DNA from: a virus
Virus record (IMG/VR): IMGVR_UViG_3300027699_000201
Coordinates: 1 to 23,778 of that record
DNA length: 23,778 nucleotides
Direction: 5' to 3' (one strand)
The position numbers were made by a program, and so were the translations under genes. Numbering within the stretch: position 1 is the stretch's first letter; the number at the start of each line of letters is the position of its first letter. This document shows positions 13,777 to 21,903 of this stretch, one piece after another. Under the pieces are notes generated by a model. That model searched no databases, was not told the DNA's origin, and worked only from the letters and a program-made list of their open reading frames with translations.

Positions 13777-14508
13777 TTATTTACTTTGAGCGGGTAGAAT
13801 ATAATCATAGTTAGCTAATCCACTATCTACACTAATTTGCATAGCACCTTGATCAGAAATACTCATAGTAATATCACCATCTAAATTGAGTATGGCTTGG
13901 ACTTGTGCAATAGGCCAACTCCATGAGTGTTTAAGTTCGCCACTTATTTCATGTTGAAACACAAATGAACCAGCATGTGTACTAGCATCACCAAAGTAAA
14001 ATACTAAATTATTGTTTTGGGTTTTTACAGTAAAAGTAGGTTCTTCAGCGTGTGCCGCACTCATTAATTTCATACGTTGTATTGATGCTACTGTAGGTGA
14101 AAATGTAACATCCCATTTAGCGCCTTTAAATTTTACAGTTTTAAGTTTTTCATCTATAATTGCTTTATTCATAAAACGATAATCGTTTTCAAAATCGCCT
14201 GCACTATTTTCAAAATGAATATGAGTAGGAATAGTTTCGCCGTTACGTTCAGCTTCAACTACATTAATTTTAGCTGATTCTTTGTATTCTGGATTTTTTA
14301 AATGTAATGATAATTTATCTAAATTTGGCATACCAAATGTATTTGTAAATTCAGATACACTTTGATGTGTTGTTGCTGTAAGTATAACTGAGCGATCTTC
14401 AGCCATTGAGTCTATAGTTGTGGTTTCATTTTCTGATGAAATTTTAATTAATTCTAAAAAGCCTAGTGAATGAGTGTGTGTTACTATGTCTTGTAAAATG
14501 TCTTTCAT
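13777..14508 (-). CDS. 45: Sliding clamp gp45 (DNA polymerase accessory protein)
   Basis: A 243-aa protein resembling T4 gp45 (228 aa), the trimeric ring that tethers DNA polymerase and, in T4, activates late transcription. It begins MKDILQDIVTHTHSLGFLEL, and the two-domain clamp pattern is visible with KWDVTFSPTVASIQRMKLMS (about 130-150) and LVFYFGDASTHAGSFVF, closing with MQISVDSGLANYDYILPAQS. Clamps have no catalytic residues, so the call rests on overall resemblance, size and the gp43 gene just upstream, whose C-terminus carries a clamp-binding-like end. It heads the operon containing the DpdA-like gene and has a consensus promoter. The usual T4 clamp-loader neighbours 44 and 62 are not in this window. 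Confidence 0.87.
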   Translation of the reverse strand: MKDILQDIVTHTHSLGFLELIKISSENETTTIDSMAEDRSVILTATTHQSVSEFTNTFGMPNLDKLSLHLKNPEYKESAKINVVEAERNGETIPTHIHFENSAGDFENDYRFMNKAIIDEKLKTVKFKGAKWDVTFSPTVASIQRMKLMSAAHAEEPTFTVKTQNNNLVFYFGDASTHAGSFVFQHEISGELKHSWSWPIAQVQAILNLDGDITMSISDQGAMQISVDSGLANYDYILPAQSK

Positions 14509-14533
14509 GCCTGTTCTCTCCTTTAGTTATTAT

Positions 14534-14562
14534 ATTATAATGTATAAGTCTTTGTTTGTCAA
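14534..14562 (-). promoter_or_regulatory. Consensus sigma70 promoter for gp45-dpdA operon
   Basis: Minus-strand TTGACA (14557-14562), 17-bp spacer, TATAAT (14534-14539), all positions matching consensus, 26 bases upstream of the gp45 ATG. It starts eight bases after the gp43 stop codon. Confidence 0.88.
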
Positions 14563-14569
14563 GGATTTT

Positions 14570-17239
14570 TTATTCTCCAAATTCAAATAAACTTGCAAAT
14601 GTATTGTGTTGTTTGGTATCTTCTAGATTATAATTTAGTACCCCAATTAAATTGTCTAATTTATTATCAATAATAGTTTCAGCCATTGCGCCACCGTCAA
14701 ATGGTAATTCTTTAAACCAGTTTGGTATGTGTAATTCGTCTGTTGGATATGCTACACTTGTATATCCTAGAGGATTGGTTTTTAATTTACAAACGATAAC
14801 TTTCATTCCATCAGTTATTTCTTGAGAATATTTATCACCATTCATACGTTTTAAAGTATTCCAATTAATACTCGCTCGAACATGACCAGGCATATTTGCT
14901 TTGCCTTGTTTTTCTTCTAATCGACGATAGTGCCCTATTTTATTTGCACGTTTGGGAGAACCTTTCTCCCAACCAGGTCTTCCTTCAAATTCTTTACGAA
15001 ATACTGTTATACGTTCTAATATATCTTTTTCTTCAGCTTCAGTTAGTACCATTAATAAAAGTTCACTTAAAAATTCTTGCATAAAAACAGGAGTATCGGA
15101 CCTTCTTAAATCCAACCCCATTGCTTTTACTTTTCCCAAACTTCCTTCTGAATCATTTCGAAATCCTTCAATATCATATACTAATGCCGCATAACGTTTT
15201 TTAGTAATATATAATCCTGATTGTGCAACAATTTCTCTACCTGCTTTAATAACATCAGCGCGACTTTTTGGACAATGAAATGCTTTAGACATAAAGTTAA
15301 GAAATGTAGAGTTTGCAGCTTCTGCTACTTGGTCGTAAAGAGTAATAACATTTTCTTTCGACCAAGGTATTTTTCCTGATTCAATGTCGTTTTTCAATAT
15401 CGGATATGCTGAAAAATAAACTGAATCAGTATCACCGTAAATAACTGCTTCGCCTACATGATTATATTCTCCTGTAATAACTTTATTAACTTCAGCACTC
15501 ATGTGTTTAACAATTGTTCTACCGCTTAATGTAGTTGATTGTCCAATACGTTTATCAAAAAATCTACAACCAGGATTAAGAATAGCACCGTATAATGAAT
15601 TTAAATTAATTTTTTTAACTAGTTGGCGTTTATCCCAAAATATAATTTCTGTACTATTATTTGCATCTTTTGCTTTTTTTAACATTTCTTGCAATTCTTT
15701 ACGTTCAGCATGCCAACGTTTTAAAATACCAGGTATTATTCCCTCAAATTCTGTAGTAAAAATAGTACCATTAGAACTTAACATCCAAGGATTTTGTGAA
15801 TTAAAAATAAGATTATAAACTTCTGCACCACTTACTACTTCAGAATGTCCTTCTTCCCAGTCTATGGTAAGAGGAATATCTTTACGTTTTTCCATAACAG
15901 CATCATATTCTAATGTACCAAACCTCCCTTCCCACGCTCCAGCAAATGATTTTTTTTCAAGAGTAGTTGCAGTTTGCACCATATCATCTGTTAAGTCAGG
16001 ACGTAATTGTCCTATGATTGTTTCAGGAGCCATATTTAATGCACGGATTACACTAGGATACAATGAATTTAAATCCATTGACCCTATCCATTTATGCAAT
16101 CCTTTTTTAGGAAATGCTACATAAGCACCAGCTGCTCCTGTATTTTCTTTATCTCGTTTTGGTCTATTAGGTACTTGTAAACCCCTGTGGTGTGCTTCAT
16201 TAATAATTGCCTGTTCTGTTACAGCAACAGCACCCATTGTAGTTTGTAATAAAACAGTATTTGCGTGAGCAAGTTCGTTTGATAAATCAATAAATTTTAA
16301 TTTTTTATCTAGTTTGTCTAATAGAGAAACATCTTGTCTATTATATTCTATAAATGTTCTAAAGTCATTATTATAAAGTTGGTCTAATGTACCTTCATAA
16401 ACTGTTTTAGTTTCTCCTATTTCGGTTTCACCTATTGCATCTAGTCTATAAGAATGCCGTTCTTCATATGTATATTTACGGTATAATTCTAAACTATCTA
16501 AATGTACTCTACCCACTAAGTCATAAGTAAAAACTTCTCTTCCATATTTTTCATATTCTCGTTTTTTAGGAAGCTGACCCCATAAACAAAATCGTCGAGT
16601 GTCGTCTTTGCTTAATACACGTGAAACTCTATTTACGGTATAAGGAATATCATAACCTTCCGAGTTCCACCCAGTTAAAAGATCCGAATCTTCGATTAAG
16701 TTAAGAAATGCTTCGAGCATTTCTTCTTCTTTTTCAAATAGTAATGTATTGTCAAATTCTTTTACTTGTTTTTGTGCTTCGTCTATTGTAAGTTTTTTAG
16801 GAGGAACAGCAAGTGTAACAAGAGTATTTAACCATTGAAGGTGTACACTAATAGCAGTTATGGGCATAAAAGGATCACTTGGATCTGCAAATCCCCTCTC
16901 AGGATCATAATCTGTTTCAATATCAAAAAAGGCAATATTAAGTTTTGGTGCTTCGTGGTTTAAATAATTTTCACTTAAACATTGAAAAATAGGATTAATA
17001 TCTGATTCAAATAATTTTTTTGAATTATTAATTGCAACTTCTTTTCGAAACGTTTTTGTATTCTTACATACTATTCGACTTAGTGGATCTCCATAGACAC
17101 TTTTATATTTGCCTTTAGGGTCTTCATAGTAAAAGGTATATTTTACAGGATATTCTGTAAAACGCCGCTTACCTTCTTTACGTTCGACAACTCTAATTAT
17201 ATCAGAGTCTCTGTCAAAATATGCGTCAGCATAACTCAT
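14570..17239 (-). CDS. 43: Family B DNA polymerase gp43
   Basis: An 889-aa replicative DNA polymerase; T4 gp43 is 898 aa. The 3'-5' exonuclease domain has Exo I FFDIETD (D106, E108), Exo II around TGWNSEGYDIPY (189-200) and Exo III YNRQDV (299-304). Polymerase motifs are A, MDLNSLYPS (388-396, D389); B, KKINLNSLYGA (542-552); and C, YGDTDSVYF (601-609, D603, D605). The C-terminus ASLFEFGE looks like the clamp-binding tail of T4 gp43. No inteins or splits are visible. It lies downstream of the dsbA-like gene and a small membrane protein, with no terminator before the gp45 promoter, so read-through into gp45 is possible. Confidence 0.97.
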   Translation of the reverse strand: MSYADAYFDRDSDIIRVVERKEGKRRFTEYPVKYTFYYEDPKGKYKSVYGDPLSRIVCKNTKTFRKEVAINNSKKLFESDINPIFQCLSENYLNHEAPKLNIAFFDIETDYDPERGFADPSDPFMPITAISVHLQWLNTLVTLAVPPKKLTIDEAQKQVKEFDNTLLFEKEEEMLEAFLNLIEDSDLLTGWNSEGYDIPYTVNRVSRVLSKDDTRRFCLWGQLPKKREYEKYGREVFTYDLVGRVHLDSLELYRKYTYEERHSYRLDAIGETEIGETKTVYEGTLDQLYNNDFRTFIEYNRQDVSLLDKLDKKLKFIDLSNELAHANTVLLQTTMGAVAVTEQAIINEAHHRGLQVPNRPKRDKENTGAAGAYVAFPKKGLHKWIGSMDLNSLYPSVIRALNMAPETIIGQLRPDLTDDMVQTATTLEKKSFAGAWEGRFGTLEYDAVMEKRKDIPLTIDWEEGHSEVVSGAEVYNLIFNSQNPWMLSSNGTIFTTEFEGIIPGILKRWHAERKELQEMLKKAKDANNSTEIIFWDKRQLVKKINLNSLYGAILNPGCRFFDKRIGQSTTLSGRTIVKHMSAEVNKVITGEYNHVGEAVIYGDTDSVYFSAYPILKNDIESGKIPWSKENVITLYDQVAEAANSTFLNFMSKAFHCPKSRADVIKAGREIVAQSGLYITKKRYAALVYDIEGFRNDSEGSLGKVKAMGLDLRRSDTPVFMQEFLSELLLMVLTEAEEKDILERITVFRKEFEGRPGWEKGSPKRANKIGHYRRLEEKQGKANMPGHVRASINWNTLKRMNGDKYSQEITDGMKVIVCKLKTNPLGYTSVAYPTDELHIPNWFKELPFDGGAMAETIIDNKLDNLIGVLNYNLEDTKQHNTFASLFEFGE

Positions 17240-17254
17240 TAATAATATATATTC

Positions 17255-17536
17255 CTATAATATAAAGAGTTTAATTAAAGCGATAAAATTCATTATAATA
17301 AACCACGAGCATAATACAATTACGAATGCAGCCTTTCTAATAATAGCACTGACTACCCCTAGTATAGATCCAATAAAATACATTGGTATAAAAATTTTTG
17401 TAGCAGGGCTTAAGATTGTAAATGTTAAAATTGCACTTGCAGAAATAAGAAGAGTTGCTTCTAATAATTCACAATAAAATGCTGTAGGACTTAAACGAAA
17501 ACTTTCTTTCCAAAAATTCCTAACATTGGTTATCAT
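17255..17536 (-). CDS. Small integral membrane protein (93 aa)
   Basis: A 93-aa protein with three predicted hydrophobic segments at about 24-44 (ELLEATLLISASAILTFTIL), 48-66 (IFIPMYFIGSILGVVSAII) and 69-92 (AAFVIVLCSWFIIMNFIALI). The N-terminal 20 residues are polar and basic. No signal-peptide cleavage site and no known family. It starts four bases inside the end of the dsbA-like gene and precedes gp43 by 15 bases. Similar three-helix proteins occur, as I recall, beside gp43 in marine T4-like phages. It might anchor replication at the membrane, but that is only a thought prompted by the neighbours. Confidence 0.8.
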   Translation of the reverse strand: MITNVRNFWKESFRLSPTAFYCELLEATLLISASAILTFTILSPATKIFIPMYFIGSILGVVSAIIRKAAFVIVLCSWFIIMNFIALIKLFIL

Positions 17537-17793
17537 TTATCCTTGCCAAGCGTGACAACTAGTGTTTCCAAATCGTCAAATGCTTCAGCGTGTGCATGCC
17601 AATCTGCTTTTTGGGCAATTTTAATTACTTTATTAATAAGGCCTGGTTTTAGCTCTAATTCTTCAGCTACTGCTTTAACAGTTTCTTTTAAGCCTGTATT
17701 AAGATCTTCAATTTCCTGTAGTACTGTTACACCTTCATTTACAAGGCGCCCCAATTTTGCTTTTTCTTCTACTCCGTAAACACGGTCACTCAT
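17533..17793 (-). CDS. dsbA: DsbA-like double-stranded DNA-binding protein (late transcription)
   Basis: An 86-aa, mostly helical protein similar in length (T4 DsbA is 89 aa) and layout to the T4 DsbA family, which binds double-stranded DNA at late promoters and aids late transcription. The pattern is LGRLVNEGVTVLQEIEDLN, then KETVKAVAEELELKPGLINK and an acidic EAFDDLETLVVTLGKD end. The family is weakly conserved, so this rests on pattern rather than an invariant motif. Its own sigma70-like promoter lies 38 bases upstream. GATAAATA late-like elements elsewhere in the window would be its expected targets if the call is right. Confidence 0.62.
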   Translation of the reverse strand: MSDRVYGVEEKAKLGRLVNEGVTVLQEIEDLNTGLKETVKAVAEELELKPGLINKVIKIAQKADWHAHAEAFDDLETLVVTLGKDK

Positions 17794-17830
17794 AAGTATT
17801 TTCTCCCTTTCAGGTCTGTATTACTTTATT

Positions 17831-17859
17831 AGTATAAGTGATTTTGCGAAGAAAGTCAA
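17831..17859 (-). promoter_or_regulatory. Sigma70-like promoter for dsbA-gp43
   Basis: Minus-strand TTGACT (17854-17859), 17-bp spacer, TATACT (17831-17836), two positions off full consensus. It lies 28 bases beyond the stop of the 685-aa gene. Confidence 0.75.
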
Positions 17860-17887
17860 GTCTTTTTATGAGATGTTTAACTATGTG

Positions 17888-19945
17888 TTAGTTATTTGCT
17901 TCGAGCCACTTGATATAACTTGGATGTTTGTACATAACACCTAAAAATGTTATAAAAGCTCTATCTATATCTGTTTTTTTCCAAACACCATCTGCAACAT
18001 ACATCTTCCTTATTTTGGATTTAAGAAGATCTAGGTTTACCTTCCCTGGGTGATTTTTTAGTTTTTCCTTGTCGGCCGTCGTCTGGCCCTCTGCCCAGTA
18101 TAAGTGAATATAATTCCATAATACATTATCTTTTTCTTTTAATGCGCCGTCTAGAGCTTTAACATATTCTCCAACTTGGCTCTGGTTCAATGTGTCCTTA
18201 TCAGTTTGAACCCAACTTCCAGCTGTTTTTCGAAACTCTATTTCTTTACGTTCTTCTGGTGCACTATCTTCTTTACCCTTTTGGATTAATTTATTTTCAG
18301 GATTTTGAAAATAAGTATTTGCATCTTTTAAGATACCTACGAGAACTTTATACATGCCATCCCAGCTGTTTTCGCCAGGTCCTAGTCTATGTTTAAATCC
18401 TGCATATCTATGTGCAGCTAAAGAATACGAAGCAATTGAAATATTTCTAGTCTTGGGACCTACTATATTATATGCTCTCAGTGTAGCACTTCTAATTCTT
18501 TTTGTTCTGTCTTCTTCATTGTTGTCACTATATAGTTTTTTATATTTTTCTCGATTAACATATTGAATCATTTTGTACCATTCAAGTTGATCAAATTGTT
18601 TTGTTAAATGGTTAACGTCTTTTATTTTTTGATTCAGTTCATGTTTCGCCATTAATTCGGGTTTGTTCATCCAATCTAAAGAACTTTTTACTTCGTCAGA
18701 GACATCTTTAGATAAAGGACTTCCTTCAACATCCGCGTCAATACCCGTTAGACTAGTATCAATATTTACATCACCGTGCTTCTGAATCCAGTCCTTGTCA
18801 GGATTCTGATCAGCTTCTTTTACTTTTTTTTTGGACTTTTTCTTTTTATGTGCGTGGTATTCTGAAATTACATTATGTATATTTTCAACTGCAACGTTTC
18901 CTACTTTATATGTATTACCACAGCTAGTAAATGTTGCATCATAATGTGTTACAGTACCATTTTCAAGTAAAGTATGTTCTCCAGGAATAACACTGCATTC
19001 CCCATATACTTTATGTGTGAATGATTTAGCACAGTCGTGATAGATGTTATCACCTTCACGTATTTTTAATTCTTCTTTTATTTCTGTTAATTTATTTTCT
19101 AATTCTTTAAAATAAGCTCGACTTATTTTACTTTCACCAATAGATTTCATAGCTCTTTCTATTTTGCTTACTCGTCTCGACAGATGGGCGATCGTAGCAC
19201 TATCAACTGACGCCGGATCGGGACCTGCGCCACGATTAGCTGCAGGTTGGTCCCGGCGTACAATTTTAAGACCTTCATCAGTGTCAACTTCACCTACAAG
19301 TAAATCTCGTGTTGGATTTTTGGTAGTACCTGCTTTTTGTTTTTTAATAACGTCTTTACCTTTAAGTTGGCCTGCAGGACCTGCTTTTTGTTTTTCTGTT
19401 TGAATATTTTCGTTAGCATGTTGAAGTGCAGCTTGCACTTTAGGATTTTGAAGAACTTCGTCACCATATTTTTTACTAATTAACTTTGTAGCATTTGTCA
19501 TTTCTCCACCCATAGAAGTTGCTAATTTAATTGCATCGTCTATATTAGTTTCATCTGCTCCAAAATCTTTAGGTTTGTCGTATTTCAATCTCCACATTTC
19601 GTCATCCATTTCGTGCATAGGACGAATCCATGCACTGTGGTAATCAACATAATATCCATCACCCATTCCGCCATGTACAGAGTTTCCATCTATAAATTTA
19701 CCAGCATTATAACTATCGTCTAGTTTCTTTTCTATTTTTTGTGCTGTAGCATAATCGGGTACATTAATTGCTACTATACGGCCACCATCACCTTTTGGTT
19801 TGTAGCGACCTTTACCTTCTTCTCCAGGATTTTCTAAATCGCCATACCATTCATGAGATTGTCCACTCCAGCCTACGGCATAAGGAGCATCTCCTAAACT
19901 TGCTCGAGGTTCGTCATGATCAGTATTAAGTTCTTTTAACCGCAT
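17888..19945 (-). CDS. Large phage protein of unknown function with leader-like N-terminus (685 aa)
   Basis: A 685-aa hydrophilic protein. Regions in order: leader-like MRLKELNTDHDE; ASLGDAPYAVGWSGQSHEWY (15-34), sharing PYAVxW with the HAD protein's tail; an alpha/beta segment with GRIVAINVPDYATAQKIE and VHGGMGDGYYVDYHSAWIRP; a basic linker (about 185-250) with repeated KQKAG; a helical SRRVSKIERAMKSIGES; a beta module VYGECSVIPGEHTLLENG (near 315-335) that I associate with several T4-like phage proteins; a Lys run KKKKSKKK near 373-380; and a helical C-terminal 260 residues. AAGGGA precedes the ATG at 19945. It may be a multi-domain internal or virion protein; no enzymatic motif is recognised. 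Confidence 0.8.
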   Translation of the reverse strand: MRLKELNTDHDEPRASLGDAPYAVGWSGQSHEWYGDLENPGEEGKGRYKPKGDGGRIVAINVPDYATAQKIEKKLDDSYNAGKFIDGNSVHGGMGDGYYVDYHSAWIRPMHEMDDEMWRLKYDKPKDFGADETNIDDAIKLATSMGGEMTNATKLISKKYGDEVLQNPKVQAALQHANENIQTEKQKAGPAGQLKGKDVIKKQKAGTTKNPTRDLLVGEVDTDEGLKIVRRDQPAANRGAGPDPASVDSATIAHLSRRVSKIERAMKSIGESKISRAYFKELENKLTEIKEELKIREGDNIYHDCAKSFTHKVYGECSVIPGEHTLLENGTVTHYDATFTSCGNTYKVGNVAVENIHNVISEYHAHKKKKSKKKVKEADQNPDKDWIQKHGDVNIDTSLTGIDADVEGSPLSKDVSDEVKSSLDWMNKPELMAKHELNQKIKDVNHLTKQFDQLEWYKMIQYVNREKYKKLYSDNNEEDRTKRIRSATLRAYNIVGPKTRNISIASYSLAAHRYAGFKHRLGPGENSWDGMYKVLVGILKDANTYFQNPENKLIQKGKEDSAPEERKEIEFRKTAGSWVQTDKDTLNQSQVGEYVKALDGALKEKDNVLWNYIHLYWAEGQTTADKEKLKNHPGKVNLDLLKSKIRKMYVADGVWKKTDIDRAFITFLGVMYKHPSYIKWLEANN
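19328..19395. repeat. Short in-frame direct repeat within the 685-aa gene
   Basis: The 17-mer ACCTGCTTTTTGTTTTT occurs at 19328-19344 and 19379-19395, offset by 51 bases (17 codons), encoding KQKAG twice in the basic linker. It looks like a small internal duplication. Confidence 0.6.
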
Positions 19946-19954
19946 TATATTCCC

Positions 19955-20788
19955 TTAATTAAATAAGTTTTCGTCTCCGTAAATTGCAGCAATTTTCCCA
20001 CCCATTAATAAGTGACCTTTATGAGATTCGGGATAATATTTGTAACCATTTTCGCTTGCAGGATCGTCCATTGAATTCATAACTTTAATTGTTTTTGTAA
20101 GAGATTCAATTCCTTCGGGGGGTTGCATATTATTAGCATCTACCCAATAAGGTGATAGCATGTGATAATAACCTTTCCAGGCATCTTTTTCTTTTGCATT
20201 ACTAATAAATGTTTCTTTTTCTTCTTTTGCTTGATCTAATGATAATCCATGAGTATCTTTCATATAGATACTTTCATCATTTGTTAAAAAGAACCATTCT
20301 TTCCCGGGCTCTTCGTTTTTAGTACCAAATGTACCATCTGAAATTACAATACCTGCTTTTTTAAGTTCGTCAATAATTTCGTCTGTATTAGTTTTATGAG
20401 AATCTTGACTATTATCGTCTATCCAACTTTGTACTTCTGCTCTTTTTACTTTAACAACGCCTAAGTCATCTAATTCAGTTTTAATTGCATTAGCAACATC
20501 TTCTGAATCACTAAAACCTTCAGAAACTACTTCTTTGCTTTCTGCAAATTTTGTGTCATAGTCTAAATGATGATAAACAGAAGAAATATAATCAGCAGCT
20601 TTAGTAATTTTTGCTTGTACCCAACCTTCTAAACCAGTTTCTTCTGATACAGATTTTAACATTTCGTGTAATTTAATTGAATATTTTGCTAGTTTATAAA
20701 GTTCAGCTCGAGCTAGTTGTACTTCATGATCTTGTTCTGCGATATGTGCTAAATCTGCTAAATTTTCTTCTAATTCATATTTTCTCAT
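19955..20788 (-). CDS. Conserved phage protein with leader-like N-terminus (277 aa)
   Basis: A 277-aa acidic protein. MRKYELEENLADLAHIAEQD leads into a helical module ARAELYKLAKYSIKLHEML, then GLEGWVQAKITKAADYISSV and YHHLDYDTKF (about 26-80), a module I recognise as recurring in several T4-like marine phage proteins without known function. A second part (about 90-140) reads like a small winged-helix or helical domain (NTDEIIDELKKAGIVISDGTF). The end is KGYYHMLSPYWVDANNM and a GHLLMGGKIAAIYGDENLF tail. AGAGGT precedes the ATG. A late-promoter-like element ends 32 bases upstream. Probably a late virion or head-associated protein, by context. Confidence 0.8.
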   Translation of the reverse strand: MRKYELEENLADLAHIAEQDHEVQLARAELYKLAKYSIKLHEMLKSVSEETGLEGWVQAKITKAADYISSVYHHLDYDTKFAESKEVVSEGFSDSEDVANAIKTELDDLGVVKVKRAEVQSWIDDNSQDSHKTNTDEIIDELKKAGIVISDGTFGTKNEEPGKEWFFLTNDESIYMKDTHGLSLDQAKEEKETFISNAKEKDAWKGYYHMLSPYWVDANNMQPPEGIESLTKTIKVMNSMDDPASENGYKYYPESHKGHLLMGGKIAAIYGDENLFN

Positions 20789-20819
20789 TAATAGTACCTC
20801 TAATTTAATCTGTTAAATA

Positions 20820-20827
20820 TATTTATC
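20820..20827 (-). promoter_or_regulatory. Putative T4-type late promoter
   Basis: Minus-strand GATAAATA followed by TATTTAAC, 32 bases upstream of the ATG at 20788, the same octamer and distance as the element at 2272-2279. It sits in the 43-base gap after the 63-aa gene. Confidence 0.5.
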
Positions 20828-20831
20828 GTTA

Positions 20832-21023
20832 TTAAGAATTTCGCTTAATTGTTTTACCACCAAAAAGAGAAGCATTTGTATCTAGTGCATTTTTTGCAAT
20901 GCCTTTTCTTTTTTTATTTTTGCTTTTAGAAGTTCCTACAAAACCTGCATTTGCTACAGTAGCAACCCCGATAGACGAAGTGGCGCCTGCTGTGGTTTCT
21001 TGAATTATTTCTTTAATTTTCAT
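20832..21023 (-). CDS. Small basic phage protein with capsid-targeting-like N-terminus (63 aa)
   Basis: A 63-aa protein. MKIKEIIQETTAGATSSIGV gives the closest match in the window to the T4 internal-protein leader MKTYQEFIAE: basic position 2, E at 5, and IxE at 7-9. Residues 10-30 are small and flexible (A, G, T, S, V). The C-terminal half is strongly basic (SKSKNKKRKGIAK), ending GGKTIKRNS, so it could bind DNA. AGGAT precedes the ATG. It follows the HAD gene by four bases. A DNA-associated internal head protein is a reasonable inference; no homologue can be named with certainty. Confidence 0.75.
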   Translation of the reverse strand: MKIKEIIQETTAGATSSIGVATVANAGFVGTSKSKNKKRKGIAKNALDTNASLFGGKTIKRNS

Positions 21024-21027
21024 TTTA

Positions 21028-21891
21028 TTATCCTGCTTTTTTCTTTTTAGATTTATTATAAGATGCCCAAGCTACTGCATAGGGGTTATCTACTTTACCT
21101 TTTAATGCTTTTACTTGTTTTTCGCGACCGGGTGGAGCCTTTTCTTCAACTGGTTCCTGCATGTGTTGCTTAATTTGTGTTGCTGTACGTTCAAATTTAT
21201 GATCATTATATTTAAATCCATACCCACCTGCATCTTCCCATTTTTTAATATTTTTTCCAAAATCATCTATTAATATATTAGGAGTGCCGTCTTCTTGAGT
21301 GGCAAATTGTTCTTTATCGTGAGTAATATATATATTTTTAGGAGGAAAGAAAGATAAATTTTTCTTTATCCATTCACGTTTATGAGGTTCTGAATTAGGA
21401 TCATCTGCTAAAGGAGAAGAACAAATATTATATTCTCCCTTTACATTTCTAACTAAAGTTAGAAGTTGGTTTGCTTGAGGCAGTAATGGTAATTCTAACC
21501 AAAAATCATCTGAATTACGAATTTTTTCCAAACCACCTGCAAAACTATCCTTGTTGTTTATATCAGCCCAATGTGCTACATCCATTAGCTGTGCCCATGC
21601 TCCAAAAAAGTCGGCAAGTACACCGTCCATATCTATATAGATTTCAGTAGATTGTGCAATTTCACCTAGGTTATCTTCAATGCCCTCTGCTAATCCTAAA
21701 TTAAATAGAACATTTGTAGATTTGCCTCGTACTTTACGAGATAATGTAGGAGGTCGTCCGTCTTTATCTACTTTGTTACCAAATTTAGCAGCCTGTATTG
21801 CAATTTCATTAGGGCCTACATCAGAAGTAGTATTAACACCTTTTATAATTCTGCCATCTTCAGTGATTTTTTTAAATTCTGTCCATCTCAT
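21028..21891 (-). CDS. HAD-superfamily 5'(3')-nucleotidase-like protein with N-terminal leader and PYAVAW tail
   Basis: A 287-aa protein in three parts. Residues 1-80 form an extension starting MRWTEFKKITED. The HAD phosphatase core (about 82-235) resembles 5'-deoxyribonucleotidases: IYIDMDGVLADFFGAW (84-99) with nucleophile D87 and D89, YNICSSPL as motif II, KREWIKKNLSFF with the motif III lysine, and NILIDDFGKNIKKWEDAGG as motif IV. The basic tail (about 250-287) contains KGKVDNPYAVAWASYNK. Such enzymes dephosphorylate nucleotides. The extra N- and C-terminal parts are unusual for a housekeeping enzyme and suggest packaging or complex formation. Start ATG 21891 has AGGGGTG upstream. Confidence 0.85.
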   Translation of the reverse strand: MRWTEFKKITEDGRIIKGVNTTSDVGPNEIAIQAAKFGNKVDKDGRPPTLSRKVRGKSTNVLFNLGLAEGIEDNLGEIAQSTEIYIDMDGVLADFFGAWAQLMDVAHWADINNKDSFAGGLEKIRNSDDFWLELPLLPQANQLLTLVRNVKGEYNICSSPLADDPNSEPHKREWIKKNLSFFPPKNIYITHDKEQFATQEDGTPNILIDDFGKNIKKWEDAGGYGFKYNDHKFERTATQIKQHMQEPVEEKAPPGREKQVKALKGKVDNPYAVAWASYNKSKKKKAG

Positions 21892-21903
21892 CCGGCTTCA
21901 CCC

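Noticed and set aside
15501-16124. Several plus-strand open frames of 60-105 codons within gp43 and other genes
   Set aside because: Antisense shadows of strongly conserved coding sequence, with no ribosome sites and no protein-like motifs.
17869-17887. Weak AACTA...TAGTT hairpin after the 685-aa gene
   Set aside because: A five-base A/T-rich stem without a T-tract; too weak to call a terminator.
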